Positions 40,877-48,881 of a DNA stretch of 53,008 nt are shown here, one piece after another; position 1 is the stretch's first letter, and each line of letters begins with the position of its first letter. Location: positions 1 to 53,008 of the forward strand of contig JBFLYZ010000021.1 in the NCBI GenBank assembly GCA_040756415.1, given 5' to 3'. The position numbers were made by a program, and so were the translations under genes. The notes under the pieces are model-generated. The model saw only the letters and a list, made by a program, of their open reading frames with translations. It was not told the DNA's origin and searched no databases. This DNA is from JBFLYZ01 sp040756415 (lineage in GTDB: Bacteria; Bacteroidota; Bacteroidia; JADZBD01).

Positions 40877-41451
40877 AAAAGAGCGGATCCGGGGGCGGGG
40901 AGGATCGTTACAGGAAACAGGTCAGGAAAAAGCTGAGCGCGCTCTTGCCCGTCTTTGCCAGCGCCTCCATCGGGGATTTCTCCAGGGATGTAAAGATCCC
41001 TAAGAAAAGAGATGAGTTCACGGAAGTGTATGTAGGCATCCAGATCATGATCGATGTGGTGAGGGAAAAGATCGCCATGCTGGAAGAGATTAACCGCTCG
41101 CTCGAGCATAAGGTCAGGGCGCTGAACCTGGCGCTGAATGACGAGATCTTTGTCGGATCGAAAGGCCGGCTGGTCAAGATCAATACGCGTGATATCCTTT
41201 TTGTTAAGGCCGTGGGGGATTACGTGATCATCAATACTTCCGCGGCCGAGCGGCACATGGTGCACTCGACCATGAAAGGCATGCTGGAAAAACTTCCCAG
41301 CGAAGAATTCTTCCGTGTTCATCACTCCTATATCGTACGCCTTGACAAAATCACCGAAAAGCAGGAGCGCTCGGTTCTTGTAGGTGAAACGCTCATCCCC
41401 GTGAGCCGGGCTAACCGGAAGGAGCTGGGCGACCGCCTGAAAAGGATCTGA
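40861..41451 (+). CDS. LytTR DNA-binding protein with N-terminal HAMP-like helix domain
   Basis: The 196-residue soluble protein has no receiver domain and no membrane segment. Residues 25-85 resemble a HAMP/signalling-helix unit (ASIGDFSRDVKIPKKRDEFT then IQIMIDVVREKIAMLEEIN). Residues 95-196 are a LytTR domain: VGSKGRLVKINTRDILFVKA, the recognition region FFRVHHSYIVRLDKI and the end IPVSRANRKELGDRL. LytTR proteins bind pairs of 9-bp direct repeats two helical turns apart; exactly such a pair lies 37 bases after this gene (41488-41517). The gene overlaps the STAS-like gene by 16 bases. I infer that the STAS-like protein or a kinase acts through the HAMP-like part. Confidence 0.88.
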   Translation: MAKKIKKSGSGGGEDRYRKQVRKKLSALLPVFASASIGDFSRDVKIPKKRDEFTEVYVGIQIMIDVVREKIAMLEEINRSLEHKVRALNLALNDEIFVGSKGRLVKINTRDILFVKAVGDYVIINTSAAERHMVHSTMKGMLEKLPSEEFFRVHHSYIVRLDKITEKQERSVLVGETLIPVSRANRKELGDRLKRI

Positions 41452-41487
41452 GCGATACCTCCTTGCCCGGAAAAATTCTTTTTTCAA

Positions 41488-41517
41488 GTTATCGAAGATA
41501 AAATACGGGTTATCGAA
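41488..41517 (+). promoter_or_regulatory. Candidate LytTR operator: two identical 9-bp direct repeats
   Basis: GTTATCGAA occurs at 41488-41496 and again at 41509-41517 with a 12-base spacer, 21 bases start to start. This is the geometry known for AgrA and other LytTR regulators, and the GTTAT core fits the LytTR consensus. It lies about 10 bases upstream of a candidate -33 element of the SprB-repeat gene, a typical activator position. Confidence 0.6.
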
Positions 41518-41526
41518 AATGAACTT

Positions 41527-41554
41527 TTTGCCGCATGGCCATGCTGTAAATTGC
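41527..41554 (+). promoter_or_regulatory. Candidate promoter of the SprB-repeat gene
   Basis: TTTG (41527-41530), 16 bases, then TAAATTGC (41547-41554), a 6/8 match to TAnnTTTG. The box is imperfect, as expected for an activator-dependent promoter. A perfect 12-bp palindrome GCATGGCCATGC (41533-41544) lies between the two elements. Confidence 0.4.
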
Positions 41555-41596
41555 GCCCATCAAGTTTTTTTAATCATAAATCTAAAACCCCTTTTT

Positions 41597-43072
41597 ATGA
41601 AAAAACTGTACTCGCTTATTGTATCTGCTTGCGTAAGCCTGGCGGCCTACGGCCAATGTTCGATCACGATCTCTTCTCAGGTCAACGTCAGTTGTTTCGG
41701 TAACTGCACGGGATCAGCGAACACCACCGTTTCCGGTTTTGTTCCGGCTCCAACGTATTCGTGGAGCACCACCCCTGCCCAGACCACGGCCAACGCCACC
41801 GGTCTGTGCGCAGGAACGTATACGGTTACCGCAACAAACGGTGTATGTACCCAAACGGCAACCGTTACCATTACCGAGCCTTCAGCAGCGCTCAGCGCTA
41901 CCACCACGCAAACCAACGTATCCTGCTTTGGCGGCAGTGACGGCACGGCTACTGTAACGGCAGCGGGCGGCACTTCACCTTATACTTATACCTGGAACAG
42001 CACGCCCAGCCAGAGCACGCAAATGGCCACCGGCTTATCTGCGGGCACATATGCCTGCACCGTTACCGATGCCAACGGGTGTGTTACCTCCGTGGCTGTT
42101 ACCATCACGCAACCTGCCTCAGCAGTGGCGGCTACCGCTACCGGCTCGCCAGTCTCATGTAATGGCGGTTCGAACGGCTCCGCAACGGCAACCGCCAGCG
42201 GTGGTACTCCTTCCTATACTTATTCCTGGGCGCCCGGTGGCCAGACTTCGGCCAATGCCACCGGACTTACTGCCGGAACGTACACCTGCACCGTAAGCGA
42301 TGCTAACGGATGCACGGCCACTGCTACGGTTACCGTTACTCAGCCGGCTCCCCTGGCAGCCAACCTGACCGTTACCAACGTATCGTGCTTCGGCCTGTGC
42401 GATGGCGTGGCCATGTCCAATACCTCTGGCGGCACTGCCCCCTACAGCTATTCCTGGTCATCGGGCGCAACCACCGCGATCGACTCCGGCCTATGTGCCG
42501 GTGCGCATTCAGTGCTCATCGTTGACGCCAACAATTGTGCCGCCACCCAGGCCTTTACCGTTACCCAGCCCGCAGCGCTTATTGTGGTAGCTACCGGTAC
42601 CAATGCCACCTGCGTAGGCTGCACCAACGGAAGCGCCACTGCCAATGCTACCGGAGGAACAGGGCCTTACACTTACCTCTGGACCCCCGGCAACCAGACT
42701 ACCCAGACTGCAGCGGGCCTCGGCATGGGCAATTACGTGGTGTGCGTAACGGATGTGAACGGCTGCTCCGACTGCGATACCGTGTTCATTAACGATGGTA
42801 CTGCGGTAACCTATTACGAGAATATTTACAATATCACCGTGTTTCCCAACCCCACCTCGGGCGATATCGAAGTAGAGATGGATCCTCTTTCAGCGACAGA
42901 GATCAGGTTCGTTCTTTCAGATGTATTGGGAAATGCCATCCATACAGAAAAGGTTTTCGCTTCATCGGTCTTCAGAAAAGGCTTCCATACTTCTGAGCTG
43001 CCCGCTGGCATTTATTTCCTGCGGACAGAGATCGATGGAAAAACGATCACCCAGCGAGTGATCAAATATTAA
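41597..43072 (+). CDS. Secreted SprB-repeat protein with T9SS sorting domain
   Basis: I start it at the ATG at 41597, which gives a signal peptide (MKKLYSLIVSACVSLAAYGQ); the longer frame from 41519 would start upstream of the promoter elements. The 491-residue protein has five SprB-type repeats of about 75 residues, each with NVSCFGGSDGTATV, GGTSPYTYTW and LSAGTYACTVTDANGC features and paired Cys. A T9SS C-terminal sorting domain follows (ITVFPNPTSGDIEVEMD, then GIYFLRTEIDGK). SprB itself is the giant gliding adhesin of Flavobacterium; this is a short relative that should be surface-exposed or released. A terminator follows at 43083. Its control by the LytTR protein is inferred from the direct repeats. 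Confidence 0.9.
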   Translation: MKKLYSLIVSACVSLAAYGQCSITISSQVNVSCFGNCTGSANTTVSGFVPAPTYSWSTTPAQTTANATGLCAGTYTVTATNGVCTQTATVTITEPSAALSATTTQTNVSCFGGSDGTATVTAAGGTSPYTYTWNSTPSQSTQMATGLSAGTYACTVTDANGCVTSVAVTITQPASAVAATATGSPVSCNGGSNGSATATASGGTPSYTYSWAPGGQTSANATGLTAGTYTCTVSDANGCTATATVTVTQPAPLAANLTVTNVSCFGLCDGVAMSNTSGGTAPYSYSWSSGATTAIDSGLCAGAHSVLIVDANNCAATQAFTVTQPAALIVVATGTNATCVGCTNGSATANATGGTGPYTYLWTPGNQTTQTAAGLGMGNYVVCVTDVNGCSDCDTVFINDGTAVTYYENIYNITVFPNPTSGDIEVEMDPLSATEIRFVLSDVLGNAIHTEKVFASSVFRKGFHTSELPAGIYFLRTEIDGKTITQRVIKY

Positions 43073-43082
43073 ACACCCCTGG

Positions 43083-43112
43083 GCGGCAGGATCGACCCTG
43101 CCGCTCTTTTTT
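43083..43112 (+). terminator. Rho-independent terminator after the SprB-repeat gene
   Basis: GCGGCAGG (43083-43090) pairs with CCTGCCGC (43097-43104) around six bases, followed by TCTTTTTT. It starts 11 bases after the stop codon. Confidence 0.85.
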
Positions 43113-43132
43113 ATTCACCTATACAAACACAT

Positions 43133-43732
43133 ATGAAACGAACTATGCGCATTACAGCTATTATCGGGTTGACCGCCTGCCTGTTCCCGGTCTTTTTCAC
43201 GGGATGTAAAAAAGGCGAGGGCGATCCGTTCATCTCCTTTAAATCCAGAAAATCGCGGCTTACGGGCGAATGGATGCTCAGCTCAGGAACCATGGTGGAT
43301 AAGAGTACGAACGGCAGCAACACCACTACCATCACCACCACTTACGATGGTGCAAACCTGACGGAGACCACCGTTGTGAATTCGGGCTCGCCCATGACCG
43401 TGAGCTATGCCCATACGGAGAAATGGGTTTTCGAGAAGGACGGCAGCTATACCATCACCGTTACGGACAGCAATGTGACCACTACCATGAAGGGAAAGTG
43501 GGATTTCGGCCAGGGGATAGGCAAGGAGACCAAGAAAAAGGAACAGCTCGTGCTGTACCTGGAATCCTATAGCTCGGGCACTTATTCGATCACATATACC
43601 GGCACGGCCAATACGGATGTATATGATATCTACCAGCTCAAGAACAAGGAGATCATACTTAAGCGCGATGGCACCGCAACTTTCGGAAGCCAGACCGAAG
43701 AGCTGACCACCGAGCTGACCTTTAAACAATAA
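43133..43732 (+). CDS. Lipoprotein of unknown function, tandem copy 1
   Basis: The 199-residue product has a lipoprotein signal (TACLFPVFFTGCKKGEGD) with Cys in TGC. The mature N-terminus, CKKGEGDPFISF, has an acidic/basic pattern that may act as an export signal to the cell surface in Bacteroidota. SRKSRLTGEWMLSSG then opens a lipocalin-like beta-barrel with many Thr-rich strands (TTTITTTYDGANLTETTVVN, GSYTITVTDSNVTT). No catalytic residue is recognisable. It is paralogous to the next gene over its whole length, and both follow the SprB-repeat gene. Confidence 0.75.
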   Translation: MKRTMRITAIIGLTACLFPVFFTGCKKGEGDPFISFKSRKSRLTGEWMLSSGTMVDKSTNGSNTTTITTTYDGANLTETTVVNSGSPMTVSYAHTEKWVFEKDGSYTITVTDSNVTTTMKGKWDFGQGIGKETKKKEQLVLYLESYSSGTYSITYTGTANTDVYDIYQLKNKEIILKRDGTATFGSQTEELTTELTFKQ

Positions 43733-43749
43733 ACATAACCCTGAAAAAA

Positions 43750-44340
43750 ATGAGAACAAGATCAATTCATAGTGCGCTGGCCGTTATCGGTCTTACTGCC
43801 GTTCTCGCCTCGTGCAAGAAAGGCGAAGGCGATCCCTTTTTATCGGTACACAGCCGTAAAGCCCGGGTTACAGGCGAGTGGAAGATGGCAAAAGGCCAGT
43901 CGGAAAATACCTATACCAGCAGCGGTAATACAACCGTTACCACCACGACCTATGACGGGAGCAATATGACCCAGTCGGTGGTGGTGAACTCGGGTACGCC
44001 CGTTACCAGCACCGCCACCTATACTCAGAATATGACCATTGATAAGGATGGTACGTTTTCTATGACCGAGGTTGACGATGGAGTTACCACTACGGTGACC
44101 GGGCGATGGAACTTCACCAGCGGAGTGGGTAAGTCGTCAAAGAACCGGGAGCGCATAATTCTGTATTACGAGAACATCAACTCGGGAGGCAACTCCACCG
44201 TGTTTACCGGTAACGTGGTGCCTGTCGTTATGGAGATATACAGCCTGAAGAGCAAAGAAATGGTGCTTCAGTTCAATTACTCGAATACGGACGCTAATTC
44301 GACCGATACCACCACCCAGGAGTGGACCTATACTCAGTAG
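43750..44340 (+). CDS. Lipoprotein of unknown function, tandem copy 2
   Basis: The 196-residue product aligns with the preceding gene from end to end: CKKGEGDPFLSVHSRKARVT against CKKGEGDPFISFKSRKSRLT, then TTVTTTTYDGSNMTQSVVVN and GTFSMTEVDDGVTTTVTGRW. The signal sequence (VIGLTAVLASC) makes it a lipoprotein. The two copies have diverged clearly, so the duplication is not recent. The gap to the first copy is 17 bases, so they share a transcript. The unit ends at the bidirectional terminator at 44457-44494. Confidence 0.75.
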   Translation: MRTRSIHSALAVIGLTAVLASCKKGEGDPFLSVHSRKARVTGEWKMAKGQSENTYTSSGNTTVTTTTYDGSNMTQSVVVNSGTPVTSTATYTQNMTIDKDGTFSMTEVDDGVTTTVTGRWNFTSGVGKSSKNRERIILYYENINSGGNSTVFTGNVVPVVMEIYSLKSKEMVLQFNYSNTDANSTDTTTQEWTYTQ

Positions 44341-44456
44341 CCGGAAGGATTACTGATCCATATTCCGGTCCGGTACCGCTGCGACTCCTCTTTGCGTCCT
44401 AATCCTGGGCCTTGCGCGGGAGGGGAAACGGGCGGTAACCGGATCGGGGGTATATA

Positions 44457-44494
44457 GGCAAAAGCCTCCTGCGGGTAACGCAGGAGGCTTTGCC
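44457..44494. terminator. Bidirectional terminator between the lipoprotein pair and pruA
   Basis: AAAGCCTCCTGCG (44461-44473) and CGCAGGAGGCTTT (44479-44491) form a perfect 13-bp stem around five bases. With one bulged A the pairing extends to GGC/GCC. It lies between two convergent genes and ends 2 bases before the pruA stop. The T tracts are short on both strands. Confidence 0.75.
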
Positions 44495-44496
44495 AT

Positions 44497-46128
44497 TTAA
44501 TCTTTTTGAAGGAAAGGGTACCGGTAATCCGCAGGGGGCACAAAGGTCTCTTTGATGGTACGGGGCGAGACCCACCGCAGCAGGTTGATCCTGGCGCCCG
44601 CCTTATCGTTGGTTCCGCTGCCGCGGGCACCACCAAAAGGCTGCTGACCCACTACCGCGCCCGTAGGCTTGTCGTTGATATAGAAGTTACCGGCAGCGTT
44701 GACCAGCTTTTTGGTGGCCAGTTCGAGCGCGTAGCGGTCTTGAGCGAAAATGGCGCCAGTGAGCGCATACATCGAGGTCTTATCCACCAGGCGGAGCGTT
44801 TCCTCGAATTTGAGATCATCGTAAACATAAACCGTAAGCACCGGCCCGAAAAGCTCCTCGCACATGGTCACGTAAAGCGGGTCTTTCGCCTGGATGATGG
44901 TAGGCTCGATAAAGTAACCTTTGCGTTTATCGTAATTGGCGCCCGCTATGATCTCGGCCTTCTTATCCTTTTTGGCCCGCTCGATATACCCGGCCAGTTT
45001 GTCGAAGGACGATTCATCGATCACCGCGTTAATGAAGTTCGTAAAATCTTCCGTGCCTCCCATTTTCATGGTCTTGAGATCGGCCAGCACGTAATCCTTA
45101 ACTTCTTTCCACAGGCTTTTGGGGATATATGCCCGCGAAGCCGCGGAGCACTTCTGGCCCTGGTATTCAAATGCCCCGCGCGAAATGGCGGTGGCCAGCG
45201 CTTTGGTATCGGCCGAGGGATGCGCCAGGATGAAATCCTTTCCGCCTGTTTCGCCTACGATCCGGGGGTAAGAGCGATAGAGGTGGATATTGTTCCCGAT
45301 GTTCTTCCAGATGTTCTGAAATACAGCGGTACTGCCGGTAAAATGGATGCCGGCAAAATCGGGATGCGATAAGATGACATCGGCCGCGTCAGGGCCAGAA
45401 GGGTAGATCAGGTTGATCACCCCGTCAGGCACCCCGGCCTTCCTGAACACTTCCATCAGTACATGGGCCGAATAGACCGCGGAGTTGCTGGGCTTCCATA
45501 CCACCGTATTTCCCATCATAGCGCAGGAAGAAGGAAGGTTGCCCGCTATAGCGGTAAAGTTGAAAGGTGTGAGCGCGTAGATGAAGCCTTCAAGCGGCCT
45601 CCACTCGAGGCGGTTCCACATGCCCGGACCGGAGTGAGGCTGCTCGGCATAGATCTCCGACATGTAATGCACGTTGAAGCGCAGGAAGTCGATGATCTCA
45701 CAGGCCGAGTCGATCTCTGCCTGGAAAGCGTTTTTGCTTTGCCCGAGCATGGTGGCAGCGTTCAGCCGGGCGCGGTAAGGACCCGCTATCAGCTCAGCGG
45801 CTTTCAGGAAAATGCTGGCCCGGTGTTCCCACGACAGCGATTCCCACTTACGCTTGGCGCTGAGCGCGGCCTGTATGGCCATTTTCACGTGCTTTTTGTC
45901 GCTTTTATGAAAGTACCCCAGGGTATGCTTGTGGTCGTGGGGTGGGGCCATGCGTACCTTGTTCCCGCTGGTCACTTCCTTGCCTCCTATGTACATGGGC
46001 ACTTCGATCTCGGCCGATCTAAGCTCCTTCAGCGCAGCCTGCAGCTCTTTGCGCTCAGGAGAGCCGGGCGCATAGGATTTAACGGGTTCGTTCAGGGGAA
46101 CGGGTACTTTATATACTCCTTTTGGCAT
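44497..46128 (-). CDS. pruA: L-glutamate gamma-semialdehyde dehydrogenase (P5C dehydrogenase)
   Basis: Oxidises glutamate semialdehyde (from proline breakdown) to glutamate with NAD+. The product has 543 residues from the ATG at 46128 (MPKGVYKVPVPLNEPVKSYA, the usual P5CDH N-terminus). It is a single-function aldehyde dehydrogenase with the nucleotide-binding region FTGSTAVFQNIWKNIG, the catalytic-base motif GETGGKDF and the nucleophile Cys327 in GQKCSAASRAYIP. GPVLTVYVYDD and GARINLLRWVSPRTIKE are further family signatures. A longer frame from 46167 would reach into the promoter box. Proline dehydrogenase is not in the window. Confidence 0.95.
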   Translation of the reverse strand: MPKGVYKVPVPLNEPVKSYAPGSPERKELQAALKELRSAEIEVPMYIGGKEVTSGNKVRMAPPHDHKHTLGYFHKSDKKHVKMAIQAALSAKRKWESLSWEHRASIFLKAAELIAGPYRARLNAATMLGQSKNAFQAEIDSACEIIDFLRFNVHYMSEIYAEQPHSGPGMWNRLEWRPLEGFIYALTPFNFTAIAGNLPSSCAMMGNTVVWKPSNSAVYSAHVLMEVFRKAGVPDGVINLIYPSGPDAADVILSHPDFAGIHFTGSTAVFQNIWKNIGNNIHLYRSYPRIVGETGGKDFILAHPSADTKALATAISRGAFEYQGQKCSAASRAYIPKSLWKEVKDYVLADLKTMKMGGTEDFTNFINAVIDESSFDKLAGYIERAKKDKKAEIIAGANYDKRKGYFIEPTIIQAKDPLYVTMCEELFGPVLTVYVYDDLKFEETLRLVDKTSMYALTGAIFAQDRYALELATKKLVNAAGNFYINDKPTGAVVGQQPFGGARGSGTNDKAGARINLLRWVSPRTIKETFVPPADYRYPFLQKD

Positions 46129-46164
46129 GAGCGAATGGTTTTGGTTAACCCCGTAAAGGGAAGC

Positions 46165-46172
46165 CAAAATTA
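46165..46172 (-). promoter_or_regulatory. -7 element of pruA
   Basis: The minus strand reads TAATTTTG, a perfect TAnnTTTG, predicting a start near 46158 and a leader of about 30 bases. Confidence 0.45.
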
Positions 46173-46219
46173 GGAAAGAAAAATAAGCCGGAACAGGGTT
46201 TTTGTGATTTTATCCGGCC

Positions 46220-46606
46220 TCAGTTGAGGCGGGAGGGAACCACCATTTCGAACTCGGGAATGGATACGTAAAAACGAAGCTTATCCACCTGGCGCTCCAT
46301 CAGATACGTCCCTTTCATTTTACCCATATCCGAATTGAGGTTGCAGGCGCTTTCGTACTCGTAGATATCGCCCGGCATGAGAATGGGCTGCTGCCCAACC
46401 ACGCCTTCGCCCTCCACTTCGCGGTGCTCGCCATTCGAATCGTAGATGAACCAATGCCTGCGCAGCAACTGCACCGTATAATCGCTCTTATTCTCGATGG
46501 TAATCCTGTAGGTAAAAAGGAAATGGTTGTCGCCAGGCCGTGAGTAGTTGTCCTGGTAGAAAGTGCGTACAGTGATCTGTATGCCTTGTGTGACTTGTGT
46601 AATCAT
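46220..46606 (-). CDS. apaG: ApaG domain protein
   Basis: The 128-residue single-domain protein has the fibronectin-III-like ApaG fold: QGIQITVRTFYQDNYS, then HFLFTYRITIENKS, RRHWFIYDSNG and the glycine-rich signature EGEGVVGQQPILMPGD, ending KGTYLME. ApaG has been linked to cobalt/magnesium handling and Ap4A levels in enterobacteria, but its molecular role is not settled. The 156 bases upstream contain an AAATTGCC/GGCAATTT inverted repeat (46652-46679) and no gene. The pruA gene lies downstream on the same strand. Confidence 0.93.
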   Translation of the reverse strand: MITQVTQGIQITVRTFYQDNYSRPGDNHFLFTYRITIENKSDYTVQLLRRHWFIYDSNGEHREVEGEGVVGQQPILMPGDIYEYESACNLNSDMGKMKGTYLMERQVDKLRFYVSIPEFEMVVPSRLN

Positions 46607-46762
46607 GTTCGAATTGGCTTTGCAATAATGCTAAACAATTTTTACTTACGCAAATTGCCCATTTGGGGATTGGCAATTTTTATAAACAGGCAGGTTTTTA
46701 TAACTAAGATGCCGGAAAAGCGAAAAGGTTGCTTTGGCACATGCTCTTTTGGCAAAAAAAAA

Positions 46763-48106
46763 TCAATTCTGGTTCTTGGCCGAATTTATCCTTTTAACGG
46801 CTATAAGGCGGTCGTAATTGCCACCGATCTCCCTGTGATACGCCCAAATGGTATAATCGTTCTCCGTCTCGAAATGCATGCCCTCGATGACCGTGTTATC
46901 CGCTATAGCTTCACCGTCTTTGAGAAAAACGAATTCGTAATTGTAATAGCCCTGTTTGAGCAGCAGCGTGCATTCATAGCCGCCCCGCTCCGTATTATAG
47001 ATCAGTTTAAACTCCGGCTTGCATTGCCAGTCGCTTAAGGCGCCAAACACATAGAAATTGCCTTCTTTGGCGGGGGCATCGGCCGCCAGAAAAATATTGA
47101 CATAAACATAGTCCGCCTCTACATCGCTGTCGCTGCCCTCCTGCACCTTGATAATGTAATTGCCGTTCATGTCAAAATCGGAATTGTACTTCTTCCAGGC
47201 TCTTTTTTCGGCAGTAATAAGGTCAAAGCGATAACGCTGCATCGCTGAATCGAAATAGATCTCCTTTACGTGATCGGTCTTCCACCGTATGCTTTTGGTG
47301 TCGAACCTGCGGAACTCGCTGCCTCCGGGAAAGGAATTGACATCATCCAGGTTGTAGTCCAGCTCCTTATCCTTCACGAACATGGGTTTGAGACCGTAAA
47401 TGGCGTTGTCCCAGCGCTCGTTCTGGGTCAGCACCACCTTCAGGTCAGAGTAGGGATTGGTAAGATTATAGCCGGATGAGTTCAGCAGGAAATCGATCTC
47501 CTGCCGGTAGTTGCTGTAAGCTACATCCGTTCCCTTCTTGATCACGGCCTTTATACCCACCAGGTCTTCGCAGACCATGAACCTGCGGCTGATGACAAAG
47601 CTGTCGGGGTTATTGTGGGTGTATACCTTGATCACATAATTGCCGGATTTGGTGATCTTCATATTCTCCGTGGGAAAAACAAGGCTCCAGTGCGTGTATT
47701 TCTGCACGGTGTTGAACGAATAGGCGTGTTCGGTGATCGGCTCTTCATAAAAGCCGCTCAGGAAATCGGAATTGAGTATGCCGGAAGCCTGCCAGGAGGC
47801 ATCGCAATGGACCAGGGTATAGCTGTAATCCTTCACATCGCCATCCAGGTCATCGAAGCTCAGCCGCAGCTTTTCATCTGTGTTCAGCTTGATCAGGGGC
47901 GAAGAAAGTTCCCAGTCAGCGCGCCTGAGCTGCACGGTACGGATGTAGCTGCGGTAGGTCCAGTCCTGGTAGCGGAAAAAATCCTGGTAATATTCGTCCT
48001 GAACGGGTGTTATCTCTTCCTTGCTTTTCTTTTGCGCGAGCAGGCCGCCCTTCGCCCACAACAGGAACAAAAGGCACAGGCACAGGCGCTGCAGGACAGG
48101 TATCAT
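46763..48106 (-). CDS. Type IX secretion system plug-domain protein (DUF5103)
   Basis: The 447-residue product has a signal peptide (LCLCLLFLLWAKGGLLAQ) and is built of beta domains. It contains YRSYIRTVQLRRADWELSSP, LSFDDLDGDVKDYSYTLVHC, FVISRRFMVCEDLVGIKAV and the C-terminal block EGNFYVFGALSDWQCKPEF, which resembles a starch-binding-like fold. This order fits the T9SS plug family, named for the protein that blocks the SprA translocon pore when no substrate is engaged. It fits the two T9SS clients in this window (13427-15883 and 41597-43072). It has a leaderless-type promoter at 48112-48140. Confidence 0.85.
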   Translation of the reverse strand: MIPVLQRLCLCLLFLLWAKGGLLAQKKSKEEITPVQDEYYQDFFRYQDWTYRSYIRTVQLRRADWELSSPLIKLNTDEKLRLSFDDLDGDVKDYSYTLVHCDASWQASGILNSDFLSGFYEEPITEHAYSFNTVQKYTHWSLVFPTENMKITKSGNYVIKVYTHNNPDSFVISRRFMVCEDLVGIKAVIKKGTDVAYSNYRQEIDFLLNSSGYNLTNPYSDLKVVLTQNERWDNAIYGLKPMFVKDKELDYNLDDVNSFPGGSEFRRFDTKSIRWKTDHVKEIYFDSAMQRYRFDLITAEKRAWKKYNSDFDMNGNYIIKVQEGSDSDVEADYVYVNIFLAADAPAKEGNFYVFGALSDWQCKPEFKLIYNTERGGYECTLLLKQGYYNYEFVFLKDGEAIADNTVIEGMHFETENDYTIWAYHREIGGNYDRLIAVKRINSAKNQN

Positions 48107-48111
48107 AGTGG

Positions 48112-48140
48112 CAAATATAGTAACGTGCGGGCCATGTCAA
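48112..48140 (-). promoter_or_regulatory. Promoter of the T9SS plug gene
   Basis: The minus strand has TTG (48140-48138), 18 bases, then TATATTTG (48119-48112), a perfect -7 box. The ATG at 48106 begins 5 bases beyond, so the mRNA is probably leaderless. Confidence 0.6.
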
Positions 48141-48149
48141 TTATTGTGC

Positions 48150-48881
48150 CTATTGCGGAATGAGCTTGCCGCTTCCGTGTATTTCCTGCTGTACGCTGGG
48201 CGGATCGCCTGAATAATATACATCGCCCGTGCTCACGAGCTTGGCCACGAGCAGGTTGCTGGCGTGTACGTAGGCGTTGCCGGTCGCATTGGAATAGATC
48301 CATGTATAGCTGGTCTGCAGGCCACCCGCGTACATAAAACCGTAATGCAGGAAAAAACAGGCATGTTCCCCGGTCTTCCCGCTCAGGTAAATATCAGAGG
48401 TATTATGCATGTGCGTGAGCACTTTCTGGTTATCGACCGCCAGGATGACATCGCCAGAAGCTTTGGTTACAATGTCGATGATGGGGGTGGTGAGCGTGTT
48501 CACACCCCGGATGGTGCCCTGGCCGTATTGACGGATGCCGGCCACAGCAGGCATCTTTACATGTACGTTGATCGTGCCCTTTTTATAATTGCGGAAAGCA
48601 TCGCATTTGTTGTCGTTCCTGATCTTCAGCACGGAATCCTGCACTTCGGTCTTTACCAGCCCGACCAGTTTGGAGCCGGCCTCTACCGCCACCTCAAAAA
48701 CCGGGGCTTCGGTAATATAAACGTTCACCTCGTCTTCCACCCACAGGGTGTTGAAACCGCTGAGCGCGCGCGTTTCCGTAACCGGCTTGCCCGTTCCCTT
48801 GAAGCAATCGCAGAGGTTCTCTTTCTTGCAGCCTGAGCAAAAAAGAGACCACAGTAATACGATGAAGGTGCCCGTTCTCAA
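48150..48881 (-). CDS. Head-GIN domain lipoprotein (DUF2807)
   Basis: The 243-residue product is a lipoprotein (VLLWSLFCSGCKKE). The mature part is a putative auto-transporter adhesin head-GIN domain, a short parallel beta-helix: ALSGFNTLWVEDEVNVYITE, EAGSKLVGLVKTEVQDSVLKI, then the repeating rungs VHVKMPAVAGIRQYGQGTI and VTKASGDVILAVDN, ending in YYSGDPPSV. The family is widespread in Bacteroidota with no firm function. Its start overlaps the PagL-like gene by 4 bases (48878-48881). Confidence 0.85.
   Translation of the reverse strand: MRTGTFIVLLWSLFCSGCKKENLCDCFKGTGKPVTETRALSGFNTLWVEDEVNVYITEAPVFEVAVEAGSKLVGLVKTEVQDSVLKIRNDNKCDAFRNYKKGTINVHVKMPAVAGIRQYGQGTIRGVNTLTTPIIDIVTKASGDVILAVDNQKVLTHMHNTSDIYLSGKTGEHACFFLHYGFMYAGGLQTSYTWIYSNATGNAYVHASNLLVAKLVSTGDVYYSGDPPSVQQEIHGSGKLIPQ

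Noticed and set aside
44506..46173. Two long plus-strand frames opposite pruA
   Set aside because: pruA is certain from its active-site motifs; the opposite frames resemble no protein.
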